From Candidatus Rifleibacteriota bacterium (GTDB lineage Bacteria; Riflebacteria; Ozemobacteria; Ozemobacterales; Ozemobacteraceae), in the NCBI GenBank assembly GCA_029565415.1, contig JAKQOH010000027.1, positions 1 through 22,515 of the forward strand: 22,515 bases of DNA, read 5' to 3'. A program made the position numbers and the translations under genes. The notes under the pieces are model-generated. The model did not search any database. It saw only the letters and a program-made list of their open reading frames with translations, and was not told where the DNA came from. Positions 17,001-22,515 of the stretch are shown here, piece by piece (within the stretch, counting starts at the first letter, position 1; every line of letters starts with the position of its first letter).

Positions 17001-18137
17001 CAGCCCGCCAGCCTGATTTTCGTCGTGGCGGACAACAACCCGATGGGAAACGATCCCACGAATGTCACGTTCGCGGATCCGTTCCACAACAATCCGCTGG
17101 TCAACGATCTGACCGTCCAGCATACGTATAACGCTCGCTATGCAGAGTTCTACTACCCGACCGTGCCCGTCAGAACGAGCATTTCTTCGTCCTATTACCG
17201 CTCGAATCCCGTTCAGAACAACAACACCAATGCCGCCTACAAGCTGCAGCAGCAGGATCTCGTGGAGGCGAACTTCGGCACGGGGGATCTGAGCTGGCTG
17301 CCCCGGACGAACTACCATCGTGCCTTCTCATACCGGATGTACAAGATCGCCCTGACGGATCTGGTCCACTTCTCGGACCAGGGAGCGCCGCTGAAACACG
17401 ATCTGGCCAACAATGTGAGTTCCTATCGGAATCTCGTCTACGGTCTCGTCGCGAAGGATGCCTCGCCGGCAGGGTTGAGTTCGTCGAATCCGAACGAGTA
17501 TCTGGGCCGTGGCGAGATCGTGATCCGGGACAACGACCGTCCGAACGCGTTCATCCAGGCCCAGGATCTCAAGCATGAAGGGGTCGTGCACGTCGTTCCC
17601 TCGAACCTGTCCGCCGCACTTCTGGGCCAGTGGCTCCGGATCTCCACCCCGCCGACCTCCGATGCGACCAGAAATGGTTTGCAGAGCTGGACGGGCACCA
17701 ATATCGGCAGTATCGACACGGGCAGGAAAGTGAGCTTCACCCTGCCGGTTTCGACCGTTCTCACGACACCGAAAGCCGAGTTCGAGATCGACGTTCCGGT
17801 CTTCTTCCACCCGATCCACAACGACAACATGGGCCAGACCACCGTCAACACCTTCTCCCTCCTGGATCTCGACGGGGTGAGCGTTCTCGACAACCGACCC
17901 ACCGGCGAAGACATCCGCTACCTGTTCCGGAGACCGACGACGGCCACGGCAAAATACCGCGTGCGCCTGCGGGTTTCCGACAATGCCCGCGGCTGGCCTT
18001 CCGACCCGCGTCGGCCGTTTGACACCGCCGTGTCGAACGCCTCGACGCAGAACATGCGTGAGGTCGAGCTCGTTCTGGATGTATACTCGTCGAAACTCGA
18101 TATCCGCGTGATCGACCGAACCAACCAGGGAAAATGA
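14058..18137 (+). CDS. Giant secreted beta-rich protein, candidate pilus-tip or surface adhesin
   Basis: A 1359-residue secreted protein with a signal peptide cut after AEA (residue 24). The first 292 residues hold eleven cysteines (35, 40, 151, 156, 167, 170, 194, 220, 269, 273, 292), including CYPC and CVDGC, so disulfides or metal binding are likely. Residues about 340-520 contain propeller-like strands (GGIAYVYDKTQRTVYKF, ADGFGHLYLMKT). An EF-hand-like acidic loop DDVDHDGRRGQF lies at 618-629. The C-terminal third looks like Ig-like modules ending in a shared (V/R)(A/S)?DN turn at Asp992, Asp1158 and Asp1308. It lies directly upstream of PilV-, PilX- and PilW-like genes, the setting of the tip adhesin PilY1, but I see no vWA domain or clear PilY1 sequence. 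The start is the ATG at 14058, 6 bases after GGAGG; an ATG ten codons earlier has no ribosome site. Its function is inferred from context only. Confidence 0.8.
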   Translation: MDRSWLRVLTILVLLALVAVPAEALHPYYEQNGDCYVLICDGPYRGVYALNNLSGGSVQKLWNLKDTASRDLDAYGIAAAQSWDGRASQKRLYVFAGIDTGWAPWSGMISRKVIVWPDPSGRYTTPVDRIIHRYHSPGRPGDSPTGRGNHCASDYCRSLPNIFGGTCYPCSIIPAPTPGKPGYYDVPAGRWFHCLDHPVWSPYTYGWGSGGGGGWVHYVCRENVLAKFRDIKLHMLNRNTGGIDPSPYPTNVANVKTGEKSTIDQRGECVDGCIRAVDGLTGPSGEIPYLDCAYSSIGKTYLYRREPLKTEYSLLGMDGNTTIVGDPSNLTTTSIGVSSKNMSGDFVYAVGTSVINSWLRAAGAPYSIATLTDFAVSDQWWQTGGIAYVYDKTQRTVYKFVRNDLLGTTPIPEQINVGLDGILPDSIGADGFGHLYLMKTRKDPTNISAWTPLDAYRYELYFTDFAGNRYGRAYFRQGVYKTVSKRNYYTRVTAPIAGDIVLGYNQFFRDFVVRPGMNFDNRGNWIWSSGYTQSGPTVQTDYRVEIAVINSATPPQVEGDRNGVCDVRGPLLFSAGSGDFTAAAPEADGRYRDDNVYFFEVENFPRFDTNDVNTWSGDDVDHDGRRGQFVSTIKKSSIKYYWKVIQTKDRSGGTVNNTILDQEARLTPGSYRYSASLSAGEYRIGVKTVFQFYDYDRLAPGSLAQDKESVISGLRTAVGEDSGGYSWVTFTIKGVDPNPTGTGGGIIMSGKPAGGGTYTYKPASSDTFPAPLTRPKYVIPEQETPTWSFKLRDLMSNRAINPPEGRLTVMNNPRPPIPAGIARIVPNSNVWTPADQPAQYTWSSLLKRGSETVIDVSITTDRPDLTPAEVKRLFPVPSQPQQYTLSVTARRTGTVLAYFPTPVVYPDGTIGTDWGLPQDYPIIIQMTAVCDVIVKDQTGPRVTFNDPLRGGATVPGAFVNRDTLYGTTGEPIATPDSPPVAQPASLIFVVADNNPMGNDPTNVTFADPFHNNPLVNDLTVQHTYNARYAEFYYPTVPVRTSISSSYYRSNPVQNNNTNAAYKLQQQDLVEANFGTGDLSWLPRTNYHRAFSYRMYKIALTDLVHFSDQGAPLKHDLANNVSSYRNLVYGLVAKDASPAGLSSSNPNEYLGRGEIVIRDNDRPNAFIQAQDLKHEGVVHVVPSNLSAALLGQWLRISTPPTSDATRNGLQSWTGTNIGSIDTGRKVSFTLPVSTVLTTPKAEFEIDVPVFFHPIHNDNMGQTTVNTFSLLDLDGVSVLDNRPTGEDIRYLFRRPTTATAKYRVRLRVSDNARGWPSDPRRPFDTAVSNASTQNMREVELVLDVYSSKLDIRVIDRTNQGK

Positions 18138-18140
18138 TTC

Positions 18141-18731
18141 ATGGCTTCCATCCGGCTCCGAAGCAGTAACCCCGGCGTGACGCTCCTGGAGATCATCTGC
18201 GCATTCCTGATCTTCACGATCGCCACGCTCGGGGCCTCGGGGCTCATCAGTTTCGGCCATCGCGGAACCCAGAAGGATTTTCGGATGGTCGTGGCCATGG
18301 ACATCCTCTCGGACAGGATGAACCGTCTGATGCTGGTCTCGTATGCGAGCATGTCGGCGGCCATCACCGCTGAGCCGACGGTGCTCACCAATGATGGGTC
18401 GGCCGGTGCGGCGTTCTGGGGAGTTCCCTACGGGCTGGCCACCTACTCCCGGGCCGGCTCATTCAACGTGGATCTGACGCTTCGGCACCAGGCCGTGACG
18501 TTCGGCGTGCAGCCCTTCAACATCATGTCGTCCGTCGGGTATGCTTCCGGCACGCCGACCACGTTCGCCTTCGACTCGTTCGAACCCCAGTATTATATCT
18601 GCGACGGAACGGCCGGCCGGCCCTATCAGGTGATAAAATACATCGCGACGGTGAAATGGACCGAGCCGAACGGGGTTGCCCGATCGGTGCAGGCCGTCAG
18701 CTTCACCGTGAATCTCCAGGGAGCCTTCTGA
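18141..18731 (+). CDS. Type IV minor pilin-like protein, PilV/GspI type
   Basis: A 196-residue prepilin-like protein. The leader is 12 residues and ends in NPG; cleavage by prepilin peptidase would give a mature start of VTLLEIICAFLIFTIATLGA, with Glu at +5, followed by a hydrophobic helix of about 22 residues. Valine at +1 in place of the usual Phe or Met is tolerated in minor pilins. The rest is a small beta-rich domain with two cysteines (Cys20 in the helix and YYICDG). Minor pilins of this kind start assembly of type IV pili or type II secretion pseudopili. The ATG is 3 bases past the stop of the giant protein gene, with AGGGA 11-15 bases upstream; its stop overlaps the next start. Confidence 0.85.
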   Translation: MASIRLRSSNPGVTLLEIICAFLIFTIATLGASGLISFGHRGTQKDFRMVVAMDILSDRMNRLMLVSYASMSAAITAEPTVLTNDGSAGAAFWGVPYGLATYSRAGSFNVDLTLRHQAVTFGVQPFNIMSSVGYASGTPTTFAFDSFEPQYYICDGTAGRPYQVIKYIATVKWTEPNGVARSVQAVSFTVNLQGAF

Positions 18732-19234
18732 TGACGCCGTTTCGAAGACAGGCAAGGAATGCCGGCATGGCCATCGTGATCGTGCTGGTGTTCGCCTTCA
18801 CCCTTCTCGTTCTTGGAAGCGCCTATCTGAAGACCTTCTCCACCACCAAACCGGTCAATCCCAAAATGCTGGAACGCCTCCAGGCCGACTGCTTCGCCCA
18901 GGGGATCTCGCAGATCGCCATGCTCAAGTTCAAGCGGTTCCCGGCCGACTTCTACCATGCCTATATTCACCACCGTGCCGGCCTGCGGAATATCCTGCCA
19001 ACCCCTTTGGAACGGTTTTATGGCGCGGCGAACACCCCCTTGCAGGATTTCCGGCCCGGAGGGGCCAGCCTCGGCGATCCGGTCCCGGTGGCTACGTATT
19101 CGACATGGTATAATATGATTAGCTATCACGGCTACAACCGCGATGCTCTCGAGATCAACGTGGCGGTCCGGATCGGAGCGATCCAGCAAAATTATGTGTT
19201 CACGGTCGATGCCAGCCGGACGCGGCTGCTGTAG
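18731..19234 (+). CDS. Minor pilin-like protein, PilX/GspK type lacking Glu at +5
   Basis: A 167-residue protein with a basic leader (MTPFRRQARNAG) and a hydrophobic helix MAIVIVLVFAFTLLVLG. The GMAIV junction matches the class III signal of PilX/GspK proteins, but position +5 after the Gly is Ile, not Glu; GspK-type tip pseudopilins also lack this Glu. After the helix comes a polar helical segment (LERLQADCFAQGISQIAMLKF) and a short beta-rich end. In known systems GspK-type subunits cap the pseudopilus with GspI and GspJ types, which are its two neighbours here. The ATG at 18731 overlaps the previous stop (TGATG), with AGGGAG 8 bases upstream. At 167 residues it is much shorter than GspK (about 330), closer to PilX. 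Confidence 0.75.
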   Translation: MTPFRRQARNAGMAIVIVLVFAFTLLVLGSAYLKTFSTTKPVNPKMLERLQADCFAQGISQIAMLKFKRFPADFYHAYIHHRAGLRNILPTPLERFYGAANTPLQDFRPGGASLGDPVPVATYSTWYNMISYHGYNRDALEINVAVRIGAIQQNYVFTVDASRTRLL

Positions 19235-19256
19235 TTCCATGTTCAGAGGAAGAAGA

Positions 19257-19985
19257 ATGGCGAAGGGAACGAACCGGCCGGGATTCACGCTGGCGGAGGT
19301 GCTCGTCGCCTGCGGGGTGCTGAGTCTTCTGCTGGCGGCCCTGTTCGGGGTGTTCCGGGGCGGCAGCGCCGGGTTCAAATCCGGACAATGGCAGATCCAG
19401 ACCCAGAAGAAGGCCCAGCTGTTTCTCATCCAGCTCCGGGAGCTGCTCGAGAAAGCCAACAATGCCGAGTCCTACTTTTCCAACTCCACCCCGACCGTGA
19501 ATGCGCTGCCGATCTATGCAAAGACGGGATTCCTGAACAGCGTCTCCGCGCTGTCCGGGGCCACCGGGCTGATGTATTTTTCCATCACGACCTCCTACAA
19601 CTCGGCGAATCCGCTCATCGGCGCCCCGGAAACACGGGGAACCTGGGCCGGCGTTTCCCTCGCGGCCGTCAGAGGCAACGACGGCATCGGGTATAAACTG
19701 GTTCTCAAACGCTCCGGGGTCGACACGGATCACATCCTGTGCGGTCCCCCGTATGCGCAGGCGCTGGCCGGCCCGAATTTCACCGCGGAGCCGGCCAACA
19801 GGCGGGTGACCATCGAGCTGGAGGATGTGCAAAGCATCGGGTTCAACAACACCCAGCCGGGGACGGTCGAGGTCACGATCGTGCTGAGCCGCAATTTCGG
19901 CGGCGGCCGGGTTGCCTCGTTCCGTGAAACCGTCCGTGCGAAGCTGATGAACGTCGATCTCCGGCTGACGGCCGCCAGCTTCTGA
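19257..19985 (+). CDS. Type IV minor pilin-like protein, PilW/GspJ type
   Basis: A 242-residue prepilin. The leader is MAKGTNRPG; the cut after Gly9 yields FTLAEVLVACGVLSLLLAAL with Glu at +5, the classical prepilin peptidase signal. The helix continues amphipathically (LFLIQLRELLEKANNAES), then a beta-rich globular domain (GLMYFSITT, VTIELEDVQSIGFNN, TVEVTIVLSRNFGGGRV). The length and the 'V.I.L' C-terminal strands suit PilW/GspJ proteins, the largest minor pilins. AGGA lies 6 bases before this ATG; an in-frame ATG at 19239 is possible but has no ribosome site and would give a long leader. It is the last gene of the operon, followed by hairpins at 19989-20087. Confidence 0.87.
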   Translation: MAKGTNRPGFTLAEVLVACGVLSLLLAALFGVFRGGSAGFKSGQWQIQTQKKAQLFLIQLRELLEKANNAESYFSNSTPTVNALPIYAKTGFLNSVSALSGATGLMYFSITTSYNSANPLIGAPETRGTWAGVSLAAVRGNDGIGYKLVLKRSGVDTDHILCGPPYAQALAGPNFTAEPANRRVTIELEDVQSIGFNNTQPGTVEVTIVLSRNFGGGRVASFRETVRAKLMNVDLRLTAASF

Positions 19986-19988
19986 CCC

Positions 19989-20013
19989 CCCGCGTCCTGC
20001 GGGCCGGGTCTTT
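19989..20013 (+). terminator. Weak candidate terminator after the pilin operon
   Basis: CCCGC-GTCCT-GCGGG (19989-20003) followed by a short TCTTT (20009-20013). The stem has only 5 bp and the T tract is poor, so termination may depend on Rho or on the palindromes just downstream. Confidence 0.3.
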
Positions 20014-20015
20014 CC

Positions 20016-20087
20016 GGGCGGATCACGATCCGCCCCTACGGCACAGGTTCTGGTTCAACAATGTGTAGGGGCGCATCGCGATGCGCC
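20016..20087. repeat. REP-pair-like inverted palindromes
   Basis: Two hairpins face each other: GGGCGGATC-AC-GATCCGCCC (20016-20035) and the perfect palindrome GGCGCATCGCGATGCGCC (20070-20087). Both are attached to a shared GTAGGGGC element in opposite orientations: CCCCTACGGCACA after the first and TGTGTAGGGG before the second. The two inner arms can also pair with each other. The layout is that of a REPIN (two REP sequences in inverted order), which RAYT transposases spread in other bacteria; no such transposase is in the window. Confidence 0.65.
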
Positions 20088-20253
20088 TGGGTTGAAGATA
20101 CGCCATCCGGTGGCGACCGGCCCACTTCCCGCATCCTGCGAAGAGGGTCCATGGATTCTTTCTGGAAGCATTCCAAGGGCTAAATCGTGTGTCGCAACAT
20201 GCCGATAATCTTCTCAGAGAATAACCGACCTCGCTTTCAGGAGACAGACAACC
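20088..20253 (+). other. Intergenic leader before the LysM gene
   Basis: No gene is visible. A small hairpin CGCCA-TCCGG-TGGCG occurs at 20101-20115. GATAAT at 20204-20209 fits a -10 hexamer but has no convincing -35 partner at 16-18 bases. AGGAG before the ATG at 20254 is the ribosome site. Confidence 0.3.
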
Positions 20254-21405
20254 ATGAGGCAAACACTTCGGAACCTTGGTCTGCTGGCCGGTCTGCTGGC
20301 TATCGGAACCCCCCTGGCCGCCGAGCCCGTCGTGGGCGGCTACGTGCTTGACCGGCTGCCGGGCGGGAAACCCGTCGTCACCGACGGCAAGAGCGTCGTC
20401 CTTGCGCACGTGTTCAACCCTGACCAGAACACGATCCGGGCCGGCAGCTTCGACGTCGGCGTCGAAGTTCAGGGTCCGAAAGGCGTGAAGACCTTCGTGC
20501 TCCGGCCGAACGGCGACCTGGTCGGAGGGGCGATGAAGACGTTCCGGCTCCGCGTGCCTCTGAATGATGCCTCGAAGGCAGGCATGGTCCGGGTGTTCGC
20601 CCGCCTCGGCGGCCGGAAGATCTGGTCCGATGCTCTCGGAGGCGCGAACACCGCGACCCGGAAGCATGCCGACGGAACCGCCGTGACCACCCTGTTCACG
20701 GAAGCCCCGCCCGAACCGGCAGCCGGAACCCCGCCCACCGAAGTGCCCTTCGAGAACGATGTCGTTTCCGCCGCAAAGCCCCGGACGGCCCCGAAGCCGG
20801 CCGCGAAAACCGGCCTGACGCCCGCCACGGCTCCGGCCGTCACCGCGAAGCCGGCGAAACCGGCAGCTCCCGCCGTGGCTCCGGCAGCCGTTCAGGCGCC
20901 CGCCGCCACGACGGCCGCCAAGCCCCGGGTCATCAACCCGAACGAGTTCAAGACCCTTCGCACCATCGACGAGGAGCTGGTCATCTATGTCGTCAAGGCC
21001 GGTGACACCCTCCAGACGGTTGCCGAGCGGTATTACGGCAGTGCCGACCATGTCCGCACCATCGCCGATCTCAACTTCATCGAGGCGCGCGCGGCCGTGA
21101 AGCCCGGCGAGGAGATCATCGTCGACGTGCGACCCCTTTCCGGCAGCAAGACGGCCGCCGGCAAAAAAGAATCGGTGAAGGCCCCGGCCGCCCCGGCTGC
21201 CGTTTCCCCGAGCATCGCCGATGCCCAGGGAGGGCGCCGGTACACCGTCCAGGACGGCGACACGCTGGCGATCATCGCAAAGCGGTTCTACGGCAAGGCC
21301 ACGAAGGCCGGCCTGCTGATGAAGGCGAACCCGGGTCTCAATCCGAAGAACCTCAAGATCGGAACCGAGCTGGTCATCCCTGCGGAAGCGGGTGACAAGG
21401 CATGA
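20254..21405 (+). CDS. Secreted protein with two LysM domains
   Basis: A 383-residue envelope protein. The signal peptide is residues 1-23 (cut after LAA). Residues about 24-130 form a beta-rich domain that I do not recognise (YVLDRLPGGKP, FDVGVEVQGPKG, MKTFRLRVPL). A long Ala/Pro/Lys-rich linker follows (about 150-230), then two LysM domains: 244-290 (YVVKAGDTLQTVAERYYG, ending EEIIV) and 329-376 (YTVQDGDTLAIIAKRFYG, ending TELVIP). LysM binds the glycan of peptidoglycan, so the protein is probably anchored to the cell wall and presents the N-terminal domain. No hydrolase domain is seen. AGGAG stands about 10 bases before the ATG. The stop codon overlaps the start of the SNF2 gene. Confidence 0.9.
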   Translation: MRQTLRNLGLLAGLLAIGTPLAAEPVVGGYVLDRLPGGKPVVTDGKSVVLAHVFNPDQNTIRAGSFDVGVEVQGPKGVKTFVLRPNGDLVGGAMKTFRLRVPLNDASKAGMVRVFARLGGRKIWSDALGGANTATRKHADGTAVTTLFTEAPPEPAAGTPPTEVPFENDVVSAAKPRTAPKPAAKTGLTPATAPAVTAKPAKPAAPAVAPAAVQAPAATTAAKPRVINPNEFKTLRTIDEELVIYVVKAGDTLQTVAERYYGSADHVRTIADLNFIEARAAVKPGEEIIVDVRPLSGSKTAAGKKESVKAPAAPAAVSPSIADAQGGRRYTVQDGDTLAIIAKRFYGKATKAGLLMKANPGLNPKNLKIGTELVIPAEAGDKA

Positions 21406-22515
21406 TGACGAATACGACGACCGCGAAACGGGGGCCCGGCATGAAATCACCGCTTGTTCAGATCAACACCGTCGGCGAGTCCGGCATAGCCTTTCAGGTG
21501 AAGGGAAAGGCGTTCCAGGAAGGGTATCTGTTCCTCACGCCCGAGATGCACCGCCTGTTCCCGTTCAAGGAGGAGCTGAGCTCGATCCTGTTCGTCGACG
21601 AAGCCGAAGTCGTGCACTCCGCGATCTATCACAAGGGCCGCGGCTACATGGTCTGCCTCACCTTCGGTGAATGGTGGGAAAAGAGCGGCATGCGCGAAGG
21701 CGACCAGATCGGCATCGAGCTGATCAGCCTCGCCGAGCGCAAATACAAGCTTTCCCGCGTCATGCCCGAGTCGGCGCGCGCCGCTTCCGACGTCGACGCC
21801 GTCACCGTTTCGATGAAACCTGCCGCTGATCTGCCGATTCACTATACTCCCGGCAATCTCGAGGTGCTGCGCAAGCTGATCACAGGCGACTTCTCGCCGT
21901 ATGCCGAGACCGGGCTGATCCTCCAGGGCGAAGAGATGAACGCCCGCACCGATGAGCAGGACCTGCTGTCCCTCAAGACCTGCTTCGGCGTCTCGGCCTA
22001 CCAGCACCAACTGAACACGGTCCACAGCGTGCTGGGCCGGTACAACGGCCGCGCCCTGCTGGCCGACGAAGTCGGTCTCGGAAAAACGATCGAGGCCGGC
22101 CTGATCCTCAAGGAATACCTGCTGCGCGGCATGGTGCGCAAGGTGCTGATCCTGACCCCCGCCTCGCTGATCACCCAGTGGCAGCAGGAACTCAAGACGA
22201 AATTCGATCTCAGCTTCAAGAACCACAACGAGATCCCCGACTGGGAGCAGTCTGACCTCGTCATCGCCTCGCTCGACACCGCCAAGAGCCAGAAGAACCA
22301 GAAGTCTGTCCAGAAGGTCAACTACGACCTGCTGATCATCGACGAAGCGCATAAACTCAAGAACAAGAAGACCCAGAACTGGAAGTTCGTCAACTCGATC
22401 AAGACCAAGTACCTGCTGATGCTCACCGCGACGCCGATCCAGAACGACCTGATCGAACTGTTCAACCTGATCACGATTCTCAAGCCGGGCCATCTGTCGA
22501 CCCTCCAGAAGTTCA
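21402..22515 (+). CDS. SNF2-family DNA-dependent ATPase (partial)
   Basis: The gene is open from the ATG at 21402 to the right edge, 371 visible residues. A novel-looking N-terminal region of about 195 residues (LVQINTVGESGIAFQ, EMHRLFPFKEELSS, FGEWWEKSGMREGDQ) comes before the first RecA-like domain of a superfamily 2 helicase. Visible motifs are the Q-like AYQHQL, motif I ADEVGLGKT (221-229), motif Ia LTPASLITQW, motif II DEAH (314-317) and motif III LTATP (341-345). These are characteristic of bacterial SNF2 proteins, including RapA (HepA), which recycles RNA polymerase; defence systems also use SNF2 ATPases. The ATG overlaps the LysM stop codon (ATGA). Later in-frame ATGs at 21405 and 21441 are alternatives; the one at 21441 has GGGGG about 8 bases upstream and is the most likely rival. 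The C-terminal half and any nuclease domain lie outside. Confidence 0.9.
   Translation, partial: MMTNTTTAKRGPGMKSPLVQINTVGESGIAFQVKGKAFQEGYLFLTPEMHRLFPFKEELSSILFVDEAEVVHSAIYHKGRGYMVCLTFGEWWEKSGMREGDQIGIELISLAERKYKLSRVMPESARAASDVDAVTVSMKPAADLPIHYTPGNLEVLRKLITGDFSPYAETGLILQGEEMNARTDEQDLLSLKTCFGVSAYQHQLNTVHSVLGRYNGRALLADEVGLGKTIEAGLILKEYLLRGMVRKVLILTPASLITQWQQELKTKFDLSFKNHNEIPDWEQSDLVIASLDTAKSQKNQKSVQKVNYDLLIIDEAHKLKNKKTQNWKFVNSIKTKYLLMLTATPIQNDLIELFNLITILKPGHLSTLQKF

Noticed and set aside
15507..17318. 603-codon open frame on the minus strand within the giant protein gene
   Set aside because: The plus-strand frame has signal peptide, ribosome site and coherent beta-rich protein; the antisense translation has none.
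20204..20209. Stand-alone promoter for the LysM gene based on GATAAT
   Set aside because: No -35-like hexamer at 16-18 bases and no TGn extension in the right place, so it is mentioned only in the intergenic entry.

Overview
The window is GC-rich, almost fully coding bacterial DNA. The organism looks like a free-living diderm. There are many Sec signal peptides, a probable outer-membrane TPR/beta-barrel protein, two Skp/OmpH-like periplasmic proteins, LysM-type envelope proteins, type IV pilin-like minor pilins and the MEP isoprenoid route. I cannot name the lineage from sequence alone. The pseudopilin-rich, large-secreted-protein style recalls uncultured phyla such as Candidatus Riflebacteria, but that is only an impression. 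I see no tRNA, rRNA, CRISPR array, integrase or transposase.

Layout. (1) 1-1787, minus strand: the N-terminal part of a TPR protein that runs off the left edge, then a secreted protein of unknown function with a near-consensus sigma70 promoter and a textbook intrinsic terminator. (2) 1914-10366, plus strand: a tightly packed ten-gene run, accB-like, accC, xseA, xseB, ispA, ispD, ispE, dxr, ispF and a membrane-anchored coiled-coil protein. Most junctions overlap or have gaps of 2-63 bases. It joins fatty-acid precursor supply, exonuclease VII and four MEP-pathway enzymes plus a prenyl synthase; dxs, ispG and ispH are not here. (3) 10360-11996, minus strand: two translationally coupled secreted proteins of unknown function. 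(4) 12062-19985, plus strand: an AT-rich promoter followed by two tandem Skp/OmpH-like proteins, a 1359-residue secreted beta-rich protein and three minor-pilin-like genes (PilV-, PilX- and PilW-like). (5) 19986-20253: an intergenic region with two head-to-head palindromes resembling a REP pair. (6) 20254-22515, plus strand: a two-LysM protein overlapping a SNF2-family ATPase that runs off the right edge.

Two points stand out. The AccB-like protein beside an intact biotin carboxylase lacks the biotin-acceptor lysine: Ser sits at that position in an ungapped alignment to E. coli AccB, so it may be a pseudo-BCCP like the plant BADC regulators. Second, the 12-20 kb operon has the gene logic of a pilV/pilW/pilX/pilY1 minor-pilin and tip-adhesin cluster. 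Its giant protein does not obviously look like PilY1 and is preceded by its own pair of chaperone-like proteins, so it is the best candidate here for an undescribed system.
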